From assembly GCA_045837725.1 (NCBI GenBank), contig JBEWZL010000260.1:248001-312000 (forward strand): a stretch of 64,000 nucleotides of DNA, read 5' to 3'. The translations under genes and the position numbers were made by a program. The stretch is from Vermamoeba vermiformis (taxonomy: Eukaryota; Tubulinea; Echinamoebida). Positions 36,131 through 47,349 of the stretch are shown piece after piece. A model generated the notes under the pieces. That model was not told the origin of the DNA and made no database searches. It saw nothing but the letters and a program-made list of their open reading frames with translations. Position 1 is the first letter of the stretch, and the number at the start of each line of letters is the position of its first letter.

Positions 36131-38106
36131 ATGGAAACGACTTCCAATCTCGTGCAGATCGGCAAGCTGTGGATAAATTTATCAGCAGCTCGGATTAGCG
36201 AAGTCAGGTTTCGCCAGTTGCCCGGATTATCTGAATTATCATGCTCATTAATTATGGGAGATATTAAATACAACAGCAAAGCAGTATTAGGCCAAAAGAA
36301 AGTGTATCCAGAGCCGATCGGATTGGTCCACGAGTACCTGTGGGACAAAGAATTCGTTTTGTAAGCAAACGATATAACACTTATATAGTCAAGTCATTTT
36401 ATAGCGAAATAGCGATTAAATATTGCAGCAAATCTTTACCTCGGATCTGTCACAAAATCGATTTTGATTTTTGTTTTTTAGAGACGTAGAAAACTTTAAG
36501 CAACCAGTGCGAATCGACATAAACAATGGAAAAGGAGATGTTGTTGGATCTTTCGAGCTTGTTCTTGATAATATAACTCGTGATGAAACGACGGATGTAA
36601 ATGGCGAGATCGAGTATCGAGCTACCAAGGCTACGGAAAAGAGTTTAAGAGCTGCAAGAGTACAAATGCGACGGTCAACATCCAATTTTATGACTTCAAG
36701 CAGAAACGGACAAAATTTAAGTCCGATTTCTCCAATATTTCCGGATGAAGCATTGGATGCGCTACTTGCGGATCAGATCCACATTCGAGCTCATATAGTT
36801 GATTACGCGAACCTAATAGACGTAAGCATAATAACTTTTCAACTATTACGACCGAATTATTGACATTGCAATGTAGATCATCTCGAAGAATTTTATGAGC
36901 GTGACACGCGTCATATGCACGCATATAATAGACGATGAATTGGCAGAGAGTTTATTAACCATATTCGAAGGCCATCCTAATTTCAGACAATTAATGTACA
37001 GCGCTTTGTATGATGAAGTACAGCGAACACAAACAGTAGAAACTTTATTTAGAGTCGATAGCATGGCCACCAAATTAATGAAAAAATATACCAAAAAATA
37101 TGGATCACCTTGGATTATAGAGACGTTAAGGCCACTCGTCGAAAAACTATGGTAATTCGATTTTACATTTTTGCGTTATCAGATCTGACCGTTATTTTAT
37201 GTTACAGCGATAAAGATGTATATATAGAAGTGGACCCCGATAAAATCAAGCCAAATGCAGACCGATTACAACATATCGATAAACTCAAGCAATCAGTTGA
37301 CGCGTTCATGGCGGCTATTGTCGCATCCGAAAAAACTTGCCCTTTGTAAGCTTGAATAATACAATATTGCTAAAAATATGTTAATTTTAATAATATTATA
37401 CTAGGCAAGTAAGAGAACTGTGTCGAATGTTAGTACACGTCGTCAGAACGAAATTTCCGCAGCTCGGTACACGTGTCATCGGAGGATTTTTATTCCTACG
37501 GTATGTCATATAATAGCACAATAATGATACTGCATATAATAGGTCTCACCTACTATCGATAGAGTTATATGCCCGGCAATCACGAGTCCACTAGCGTTTG
37601 GATTAGTCGACACAGATCCGCATCAAAACGCAAAGCGACATCTAGTTTTGATCGCCAAGTTAATTCAGTTAATGGCCAACGGCAATAATTTACGCAAAGA
37701 AAAGTGGGTCGCTGAAGATTTCGAGCAATACTTGCTGAGGCGAGGTCAAGACGCGACATCATTTTGTGACGCTGTCGCGCAAAAGATACCGAACCCACGT
37801 GACAGATCTGACTCACCGTTATCTGAATGGACCTCAGGCGGCATTAATAATAAGACGAGCTTGCCGCACGTTATGATTGCCAGTCAAGCTTTTTCTTCGG
37901 CCGTGGCAAAAAATGCATTGAAGACGCAGCGGATGTCGCAAGCGATGATGACGATCCAAGCGTTAGATAACTTAGCCAAGTCAATATCAAAGCATATTGA
38001 AGTGTTACATAAAGCACTGTCATCAGATCCGCTTGTCGCTGGTCTGTTAAGTGCTGAAATCGAAATGAAATTTTCACCTTTGTTTGAAATACAAAATAAA
38101 CTGTAA
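36131..38106 (+). CDS. Ras GTPase-activating protein (C2-like + RasGAP)
   Basis: Turns off Ras by stimulating GTP hydrolysis. The N-terminus (GKLWINLSAARISEVRFRQL ... EYLWDKEFVF, then DVENFKQPVRIDINNGKGDV and GSFELVLDNI) reads like a C2 domain, as in the SynGAP/RASAL groups. The RasGAP domain begins near 36.85 kb: SESLL-type helices, then VETLFRVDSMATKLMKKY with the arginine finger in LFR, GSPWIIETLRPLVEKL, VDPDKIKPNADRL, LCRMLVHVVRTKFPQ, and GGFLFLRVICPAITSPLAFG, which carries the FLR signature. The C-terminal ~130 residues are helical. Start 36131, stop 38104-38106, six or more introns. Both catalytic signatures are intact, so it should be active. Tail-to-tail with the SNF2 gene, 39 bp apart. 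Confidence 0.9.
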
Positions 38107-38145
38107 AAATAAATCTATATTTAATACGACCCTATTAACGTATCA

Positions 38146-41100
38146 TTATTGAGCCATTTCTTCGTCCAACAAGTTAGCTACACTTCCTGATTTTCTCAAC
38201 TGCGGCATGTTTGCGACCAACGCACCGAGGCTACTTGTGCGCACCAAACCTCTGCTAGTCTTGACTTCACTCACTAAAGACACATCACATTAGTTAATAG
38301 GCGGCAAGGCAATGATATAATAATGCAAGAATTTCGATATTGAGGTGTAGATTTAAAATTTTAGTCGCGTCAACTTACCAGGCTTCTCGGGTTCTTTGGC
38401 CTTCAAATACATCTCGTGCTCAATCGAGTTTTTAATGATCAATCGCACCACAGTCACTTCACCCTTTTGGCCCTGTCTATGTGCGCGTCCAATAGCTTGG
38501 GACTCATATGCTTGAACCTCTGATTTGGATCCGCTCATCGGATCTGGATGTCGAAATTCAGTGAACTGTTCGTTCATGAAATACGATAGAATGCACTTAC
38601 CCATCAAAATCACGTGACTGGCTTCCACGAGATTTGTTCCAGATGCAGCCTTTTCCAAACTTAGTAAAATGACTTTGACCTTCGAGTTGGCAGCTTTGAA
38701 GCTCTGCAGAGCCTTATTCTTTCTGAATATATTGCCCTCAACAAACGCACTTTCAATGCCGTGATTCTCCAGCAAATCTCCGATCTCTTCGAGATACGCT
38801 GGGAACTGTGAAAAATATCCAGTGTTAGCGCTGATGGTGACACGTGTCAAGTTATGCTCAAAAATCAAATTTGCGCGGATTGAATGGTGAGTGAGTAAAA
38901 TATGAACCGAGGACCATAAATATTTCCAAATAAGGAAGTCGCATGTACCTTCGAGAATACAATGGCTCGGGCCTTTTTGTTCTTGTTGAACAAATCTTTC
39001 AAGTACGTGATCAAATGCGCCAATTTCGTGCCTTGCGTGTTGATCAAATGTTCTTTTTCTTCTTCGGGCGTCTATAAAAAACAACAACGATATCGTTAGT
39101 AGGGACCCCAAACAAAGTTCATGTGGCACTCATTATGACACGTGTCAAAATGTCAAACAAAACAAAGTTGTAGCTATGCATGAGGATAAAACCAAAAAAT
39201 TTGACACTTTGACACTTCGAATCACTCTTAATTTTTTCACGGATCCAGTAAAGTTGCCAAATTAGTAAATTGTTAGTACTTACGCGTCTCTTCTTCGTGT
39301 TCTCGCTCAACACGTTCTCAGTAATGGCTCTCGTCGCAGCCTTTTTGCTGGCTCTGTTGCTGCCTCGTCGTCTAACGTTGGTGTTGTTTTCTTCTTCTTT
39401 CTCCGGCACCACTTCACTGCTCTCAGTTAATTTCTTCGCATTGAGCTGAATGTCCGTTTTGTTGTTGTTGTGCGTCACGCCCTGTGAAGAAAATACTTAA
39501 TACATTTTCCTAATTAGGTAGGTAAAAGTTAAGTATATCGTAAAAAATAGAACTTTGAGGTAAAAATTATATTTTGATTGTGATATCTCTTATGACTTAA
39601 TTTGGATATTTTGAATAATTGAATTCTTACCGCTGCAGCGTACCGACGGAACAATTCTTCTTGTCTTTTGATATCCTTTTCATAATTTTTTATGTTTTCC
39701 TCAAGTGCTGCAATTTGATTCAAGTAATATTCTTCATTGAAACGCCCGCTTTTTTCTCCATCTCGTTCCATTCGTTCACGCTGCTGCTCGAGTTGGCTTC
39801 GCTGATATTCAATGCTCCGTTTGTTGGCCTCTATTCGGGAATAATTATTTGCTACTGCCGCCTACAAAATCAAAAGTTAATTTTTCAGTGAAACACAGAT
39901 TCAGTGAAACATTGATTCAGTGAATGAATGGAGGTGTCGTTGCAAAAAAATTGTTTTTTCGATCGTTTTCATGAAAATAAATTGTTGCAAACTTACGCGT
40001 TTCTGCTCAAGTTTTTCTTCACGAATGATGTTCAATGTTTTGCCGATATTTTTCGGCAATTTGCAGCACAATAATTCTTCAGTTTCATCTTTGTTTAGTA
40101 AGTACTTGGGCGCATTTTTGATTTCGTCATAAAGCACTGCTTCAATTGGCGAGAAATTCAACAGCACGACATCTTCGTTGTAATCAGGCACGGAATATTC
40201 CGTTGTCGCTTGTTTGGTATTTCTCCACAACAAATTTTTCACGAGCAAATCATTTTCAATCCAACTACAGGAAAAACAATTATACCAATTAATATTAATT
40301 TGTCTTATTAATTTTTAATAAATATTAACGGTCGATCGCGTTTAATTATCGAACAAAATATCGAATTCGATACTACGTATCGATTTATAATATCTTTTGC
40401 AAATATTCTTTTGAGAAAAAAGTGTTATTACGTACGAAGAATAAAGATTGGCGGCATTTTCCAAGTCCGCGACTTCTGTTTTGGCGCCCAAATAGACTTT
40501 CACTGGCTCAAATAACTCGCTAAATATTGCTAGTGTTAGCTCGCTTATAAATAATTACATCATTATTGTAATTGACGACCACTTACGGATCTGGGAACGG
40601 AGTGCCAGTGACGTACCAACTGAAATTTCGGCTGTAATGCTTGATGATGCCTATAAATAGCAATAATGAATAAGTTTATCTCGTTCAGTGAAAAATCGCT
40701 GCAAACAAATTTTCGACTTATCAATACGCGAGACTAGTCTCGTCATTTCCTAATTTAGTAATGTCTACTACGTACCAGCCAAAAAACCGTCTTTCAATAT
40801 CTCGTGGCCTTCATCGAGTATAATTCTGTGCCAGTGAAAGTGGTCCAGTAACGGCTGCATCACTTTATCGAGATTTTTCTTCTTAGAAATTGACTGCGAA
40901 AGTATTAGAATATTTCCATATATAGTAACGGCAAGGAAATAAGTAAAGTTGATTTAAATGAAAATATTATTATTGTCCTATTAATGTTCCGCCATATATA
41001 CTAGCGGTAGGACAATACTAAATAAGTCAAAATAAAGTACCTCGAATGAATTCATCACCCAACCCAAAGCGCGTTTTTCAGGCGCGTCACCAGCCATGCT

Positions 41101-43286
41101 CGCTTTGCCACCAGGCGCGTGCAGACCAAAATACGTTGGATTCTTCAACAAGTGCATTGACGCCACTACGATGTCTGAAAACAATACAACCGTTATTATT
41201 CAATTATAATACACTTATAACATTAAATTCATTATTAGTGATCAAAAGTGGACAGATCCGGATCGCAGCATCAAATTGGGTTAAAAATCTTATTATTTTA
41301 TATTCTCCAAAAATAATACGTACCAGCTTCAAGTATGTCAGTATAAGAGACCTCTTTGACTTCTTTCATCGTCGTCAACAGCACTGTATTCAACTTGGTG
41401 CTCTTCGTCACTTCGGTGATCCACTGCGAGGTCAAGTGGTTCGGACAAACGACTAATTAGGCAAGTTAGGAACGTTAATATAACAACATAATAAGCGCCT
41501 AATAAGGAAATTAAAATATTTTGCCAGATCCAGGTGGACAAACGGAAATTTCGTTAAAAGAGTTCACGAGCTCTGAGTGGACTTACTAAGGGTGGCCTTG
41601 GTCGGCAAATAATTATCCATTTTAGGCAATTTTCCCGCAGGATTGGCGAGCACGAGACCAATCAGCTCGATCGTCTTGCCCATGCCCATCTCATCGGCCA
41701 ATATAGCTCCTAATAGCAAAAGTATAAGTCCTCCGTCAACGTCACCAAAAAAGTATATTTTTCCTAAAAAGGAAATTGTAGCTCCTATGATAGTACCGCT
41801 TACCGTTGGTCTTAAAGTGGGTCACGTGATTCATAAACTTGTCAGGTGTCACTGCCACGCCGGTGTTCAAATCAAACAACAAATCACTGCGCGCTTTGAG
41901 CCACGGCACTAAATAACAATAATCGAACTCTAGGGGTATAATAAGATTAATATATATAATATAATATAGTGGTTGCTTTAAGATAGTAATTATTAAATAG
42001 GAAAAAAGGTCTAAAAACCAAGCACATCCGGATCTGCTTTCGCGCGAAAACAAAGGCCTTTAAATTTGTTTTCTGGATTTAATATATAGTGTAATAATAT
42101 TATAATTACCTTTGTTCTTGTTCTCTTCGATGGTTTTCATCCAGCCAATCGCCTTCTCTTGATATCCGTGCAAAGATAATTTGTTCGCAAAACCTTTCGG
42201 ATTTATTCCTTCTTGATCGGGCTATCAAAAATAAAAAATTATTATTATATTATATTGCGTAGGTATTTTTATATCAAATTCCAATTGCGTCGATTAGAAG
42301 CAACAATTTGCTTGACGGATGGGGACTTACGTTCGGAATAATCGTGCCTTTGCATTCAAAGCTCTTGCCTTGCTTTTCAGCTTGCTGAAACACTTCATTT
42401 TTTATCAAATTTAATATGTAGGGCAATTCTTTGACGGTTGCTTCATGGTAGATCTGACTCTCAAATCTGGATATGAACATCACATTAATATGCGAACATC
42501 ACTTAGCATTAATTACTTAGGACGTACTGTCTAACGTTCAATTCGATCGATACGCTCCAACTAGCTTGGCTGTATTCTTTTGGCGAAGGATCCCGCGAAA
42601 TTTCTAACCGCCATAATTTGGGATCTGCATCTGAGTCTGGATAAGCAGCAGCGCCAGTAGGACTTGTATTTTTTACAGAGGTTTTTATGCCTTTTGAATC
42701 GATGATCTTCAATAAAATGATTAATTGGGGAATTTTCCAAAAGGGATTAGAAAGATCTTTACCTCGAACACAGTTTTCTCTTTGTCCCATTTGTAGCTTT
42801 TTTCGTGATGCTTAGTGAAGCTCAAATTGAATGGCTTAGCGTTGGGAAACGCGTCTACTTCTAAAATAAAATAATAATCAATTTCCACCAAATTAATTAT
42901 TAATTTCTGTTTCAGTTTTTACTTTGTCCTGGTGGGCTGTAAAAATAAAAAACCGGGTAACCATCATTTGTTAAGGTAAATTCTTCACAAATCATCCAAC
43001 CAAGCAACGGATCTTTCGAGCATTGATACCAATGTTGACAGACTCGAGAACAACGTGCCAAATCAGCACGATGGAGCGTAGTAAAAATAGGAACTAATAT
43101 TTCTGGTGGCAGATAAGCATTTTCGAATATTGTAGACATGGATGCAGCTCGCTTCAGCTGATTTGATTTCTTAGAACCGCCGTCTGATTCTTTTCGTTCG
43201 AGTTTTTGTTTTTTAGCTGCTGGTACTTCAATACCAGCATCATTTGATTGTGCTAGCTCGCTAACTTTACGCTTTCGTGTTGCCAT
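38146..43286 (-). CDS. F-box / SNF2-family ATPase (SHPRH/Rad5-type, similar in plan to plant F-box helicases)
   Basis: DNA-dependent ATPase with an N-terminal F-box, a plan known from plant proteins such as At3g54460. The N-terminus has NLS-like clusters (ATRKRKVSEL, AAKKQKLERK), then an F-box (LPPEILVPIFTTLHRADLAR...CSRVCQHWYQCSKD, about 43.1 kb). Walker A is in ILADEMGMGKTIELIGLVL (about 41.7 kb) and the DExH box in WHRIILDEGHEILKDGF (about 40.8 kb). A coiled-coil, charged insert (QLEQQRERMERDGEKSGRF, about 39.8 kb) sits between the two lobes. Helicase C lobe: ARAIVFSK, FPAYLEEIGDLLENHGI, VKVILLSLEKAASGTNLVEA, AIGRAHRQGQKGEVTVVRLI. The last exon ends NLLDEEMAQ (stop 38146-38148). I could not find the RING finger usual in SHPRH/Rad5 relatives. 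The start could also be 43385. Confidence 0.85.
38838..38849. repeat. TGACACGTGTCA palindrome
   Basis: Lies in the stop-free intron that separates ARAIVFSK from FPAYLEEI in the SNF2 gene. Confidence 0.85.
39136..39147. repeat. TGACACGTGTCA palindrome
   Basis: Second copy in the SNF2 gene, in the next intron, about 300 bp from the first. GACACTTTGACACTT repeats follow at ~39,203. Confidence 0.85.
41760..41775. repeat. TTTCCTAAAAAGGAAA element
   Basis: Identical to the element at 2140, here in an intron of the SNF2 gene. Confidence 0.8.
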
Positions 43287-43540
43287 CGTGTTCTTACTAG
43301 TAAAAATTGAAGTGACGTACCGTCCAGAGGGTTGACGGGACCAACGTTTATCAGCTTTATTGTAACCAATCAAATTTAATCGCATAAAGGATCTTCAATA
43401 TCGTATGATATCTTTAAAACTGGATAATAGTGTAGACAAAATTTTAACTTGTTGGCCGCGGAAAGGATCCAAATTAATTTTGTTGTCCCAGTTAGTATAA
43501 TGCCATGACAGTAGATGTTTTAATATGCAAGATTATCCAT

Positions 43541-45141
43541 TTATTTTGCAACGGCTTTCGAATGGAAAGCAAGAAGATCTGGAAAAGCGGATGTCAAAAA
43601 TTGTGGCTTAATGTTCAAGGATTCATCTTCGAGTTGTTCCTTAGTAGCAATACCTAACGATGATATTATACTAAGTGTAGTCCTATTATATTCCTTATTG
43701 ACAACATACCAGTCATTACTAGCAATGATTTCAATTGGCCTTTGTTTCCGAACAAAATGTCGGTTTCAAGTCTATCACCGACCATGCATGTGCGGCTACG
43801 ATCTAATTTGCATCTATTAATATAATAATTAACACTTATATTTGACAAAAAAATTGCACAATTTGAAGAAAAATTAGGATCGAGATCGGATCGCGAGATC
43901 AGATCCGCAATAAGGGAGCTTTACTCAATAAAAATGGTGCTAATATGTTGAATATACGCTACCTTTGTACAATCAAGTCCAAAAAGCTCTGTTCAGGTTT
44001 GCCGCAAATAAAATCAGGTCGTTTTCCTGTGGCAGTTGCAAACGCCTCAACCATAACACCTCCGCCTATCATTCGCAAATGTAAATATATGCACTATGCA
44101 TATTATTATACGAATGTACCTGGTAAAACCACGCCTTCGCTGACAGGGTATGTCGAATCCGTGTTGGTCGCAATAAACAAACAATTTTTGTTCTGTTGAA
44201 AGGCCATAAAAGCGTAACTCAACTTCCAATAAGTCAAATGTGGGTCTAATCCAGTAATAATAGCACCGATCTATATTTATAAGAGATATTAGATTAATTC
44301 TAAAGCCAAGAAAAATAAATTTAAATTTTACCTCCGGATCTATTTCCGATTTCAAAATTTCTTGAACGTTATCTTGAATCTTAGTATGTTCCTATGGTGT
44401 AATAGCATTAGTAAATATGATATTAGATGCTTGCAAATACGTACGTCTATTCCTCGCCAAGGGATTCCGACCTCAGTCAATTCTTGTCCAATTCCACTGC
44501 CGCCAATAATATAAGCCTTCTTATTGAATTTAATAGAGTCTAAGTACGCCGCTGTAGCGAATGAAGACGAAAAAATCTCCTCCTAAATCAACCAAAAGGT
44601 TAGCGAAACGAATCCGGATCGTTTTCAGACTTTCAACGGCCGAAATATCTTAGCTAGCTAGATAGCTAAGCCTATATAATATATACGCGTATATTTTTAC
44701 CTTCTTTACGGCGATACCGTAGCCTTCAATGGTCTTTTTATAATCCTCGCGCGATTTTGTGCTGTTATTTGTCACAAAAATAAGATGCTTGCCCTACAAT
44801 ACCAGGTAAATAAATAACTAGTTTTAATGTAATAATATAATATCTATATTGAGGCCCTAAGAGAGTAGTATTATCTATCCTGTCTTGAAAGTCAATCTCG
44901 ATCAAAAATTCTCTTACAATTTTTCTTAAATATTCCAAGGTCTCAATAACTCCTGGAATTGCTTCTTTACCGCGCCATAATACTCCTAATTTTTAACGAG
45001 TTAAACTAGAATATTTTTTAAATTAACGCAATATGATACGATTTACTCACCATCACAATCTAATAGGAATGTGTCTATTGAATCCAAAAACGATTCAATA
45101 TTATTTTCATTCAAATTCACTGTCGCTGTTGTGTTAGACAT
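43541..45141 (-). CDS. HAD-family phosphatase (phosphoglycolate / 4-nitrophenyl phosphatase type)
   Basis: Haloacid dehalogenase-type phosphatase of the PHO13/PGP group, which clears 2-phosphoglycolate and related metabolites. N-terminus MSNTTATVNLNENNIESFLD, then motif I DTFLLDCDGVLWRG (nucleophile Asp and general acid Asp), GKHLIFVTNNSTKSREDY (motif II with Asn/Ser), IPWRGIDEHTK-like cap region, EIGAIITGLDPTFDLLEVE, KRPDFICGKPEQS (motif III Lys) and RTCMVGDRLETDILFGNKG (motif IV with GDRxxTD). C-terminal exon ends DLLAFHSKAVAK with its stop at 43541-43543. All HAD motifs are intact, and the length (~300 aa) fits. About nine exons; the start at 45141 is the first ATG of motif I's exon set. 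Confidence 0.9.
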
Positions 45142-45439
45142 GCTTCTATTAATAATTACAAATTATCAACATAAAATTCACCGACGTTGAAAAGAACGTT
45201 CATATCTGATGCACTAACTCATTTTACTTATAGTATGGCTGTGGATAACCTGTGACACCGAGAATCGTAAACGGGTTGCTCAAAAAGGACCAGTTTAGGC
45301 CAGATAGGAGGAAGAGATTAGAAGCTGTCTACAAGACTAATAGCCTGGCTTCAGCTCGTACCAAATGCATTGAATTGACGGAATAATTCACTCTTTTGAC
45401 AGCGATACTATTGCAGTACGGAAACATCGGATTTCTAAA

Positions 45440-45801
45440 AAATCTCGGAGTGGCACCACCTCGGGTAGCCTGTGGGTAGTGTCTGACGCAAGCAAAGGCG
45501 TGTACGTGATGGACTTGCCTCAATGCTCCAAGTTCATGAATCCGTGTTCGGTGAATGCCGTCTGTTCAGAGAACGACCTTGCACACCCTTTGAGATGCAC
45601 GTGCAAAGATGGATACCTGAAGGCGATGGCATCACTTGCACGGAGACTGTTCCTGTGACACCTGTCACTGCTCCAGTTTCAACCACGACTCCTGTCACTT
45701 CCGATGCAACTCCAATAGCCAACATTTCTTCGAATGCCGTTGTCCATCGCGATGGTTTAATTATTTTTGCGAACCTTTTAGTGACGCTTACGACCTTGTA
45801 A
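45440..45801 (+). pseudogene. Orphan 3' fragment: EGF-like module, Thr-rich stalk, GPI-type tail
   Basis: An open frame reads GVYVMDLPQCSKFMNPCSVN, AVCSEN, RCTCKDGYL, the first five Cys of a calcium-binding-type EGF domain. The natural ending (EGDGITC) follows at once but in another frame, leading to TETVPVTPVTAPVSTTTPVT and a hydrophobic end (GLIIFANLLVTLTTL) before the stop at 45801. No upstream exons, signal peptide or start codon can be assigned in the ~300 bp before it. It looks like the truncated, frame-shifted 3' end of a surface-protein gene, though a one-base assembly error in a short real gene cannot be excluded. Confidence 0.6.
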
Positions 45802-45903
45802 GTGAATTACGGATCTTTGCTTTTAACAGAAGATCTGCTTTATTTTGATAAAAGGAACTAATTTTAGAAGAATTTGATTGTAGTAATTAGATCTAATCGT
45901 AGA

Positions 45904-46833
45904 TTAAGCGCGCAACACAACGCCGCCTCCAGCAGAGATATTTTGACCGACGATCCAGCCAGCTTTGTTCGAATCCACCACAAATGCAACTATCTTTCCA
46001 ATATCTTCAGGAGTGCCTAATCAATTATTAGCCATCGGTCTAAGCGCGACATCTATTCTTACCAAGACGTTTGAAGACAGATTGACTAGCGCCAAACTCT
46101 CGCATTTGAGGCTCGTTCTGAACGTCAGTGTCAGTGAAGCCAGGCGAAACAGTGTTGATACGGATGCCCTTGGCGGCTAGTTCAGCTGCCAATGTAGGGG
46201 CATAAGCTTCGAGCGCTAGTTTGCTCGCTGTATAGTACGGATAAGGCAGGATCGACTTGGTCACGGTAGAACTGATGTTGACGATAGAACTGCCTGGACG
46301 GAGGTGCGGAACTACTTCTTGGATCAAGAAAAGCGGAGCCTACACATTTCACAATTTAGTATCATCATCATTGAAATTTCAGTCCGGCGAAACATCCGGA
46401 TGTACTCGAACGGAAGGAATAAAACTCAGAAATACCTTTGTATTGAGATTAAATATGCGGTCAAACTCCTCTTCGGTAATTTTTCCAAGAGGTAAGCCAG
46501 TAGCAACACCAGCGTTGTTTACGAGGATGTCAATACGGCCTAGATCCGCGACAACTTTGTTAACCAGAGCTTTGTGACCCTTAACATCAGAAATGTCGTT
46601 TTTGATAGCAATAGCATGAACTCCTAGTGCCTCAACTTGCTTCACGACCTACACTCGACTACAGTTAGCTCATCAGTTTTAAAGAAGCTACTACGCACCT
46701 TTTGTGCAGCTTCTTCGTTCGATACGTATGTAATTGCAACATTAGCACCTTCTTTAGCAAGCTCTAACGCTATTCCTGCACCGATGCCGCGAGATCCGCC
46801 AGTTACAAGTGCGACTTTTCCTTTCAATGACAT
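45904..46833 (-). CDS. Short-chain dehydrogenase/reductase (FabG-like 3-oxoacyl-ACP reductase type)
   Basis: NAD(P)-dependent SDR. Start [20 protein letters not shown] (cofactor motif TGGSRGIG), [20 protein letters not shown] (NNAG), [22 protein letters not shown] (catalytic Ser, then YxxxK), [20 protein letters not shown], and the end [12 protein letters not shown] with its stop at 45904-45906. About 250 residues, the classical SDR size, with the Asn-Ser-Tyr-Lys tetrad complete. Three introns (about 46,650-46,685, 46,340-46,430 and 46,020-46,060). No targeting signal. Closest by motif to bacterial-type FabG/glucose dehydrogenase SDRs; substrate not predictable. Confidence 0.9.
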
Positions 46834-47349
46834 TTTCTTAAAGACTAGGCTGTGTTGTATAGTTGGTAAAACATGAAAGAAGTAACACCTTGCTTGCTAT
46901 TTATGTATTTGCGAATAATTCACAAGTGATGAGCTTCGACAAGTGGGTTATTATTCTAAAATGGAAATCTTCGAACATTTTTCTCGGTGGAAGCTTACCG
47001 AAGAATCTTGAAAGTTCGACGCTTTTCATATGTGTTGTTTAATGTACATTTGATAAAGCTAGTTCATTCAGCTAATCTGGTCGCTTCAAGAACGGATCCA
47101 AAAAGAAGATCTGGATTTATTTCGTTCTCCTTCAGACGATAAACATCGTAAAATAGCGAGACCTATATGACCAATTCTCGTTCATGCAGCTGTTATCCGA
47201 ACTCAAGATAATTATTGCTCTCGAACTACTCGGTCGATTTTCCTCTCCAAGAGACTCGCCGACGCTGGTACCTCCGTATGCTTCGATAGACCTCTTCAAC
47301 TAAACGTCAATTCTTCTTTTTGTCGTGCTTTTGAGTATTCAAAGGCTCT
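46834..47349. other. Intergenic region between SDR start and TBC gene end
   Basis: About 515 bp. A minus-strand open stretch (about 47,145-47,300, KRSIEAYGGTSVGESL) lies just past the TBC stop, but no splice joins it convincingly. It may be 3' UTR. Confidence 0.4.

Noticed and set aside
47145-47300. Extra C-terminal exon of the TBC protein
   Set aside because: Every plausible splice from the last TBC exon meets a stop codon at once.
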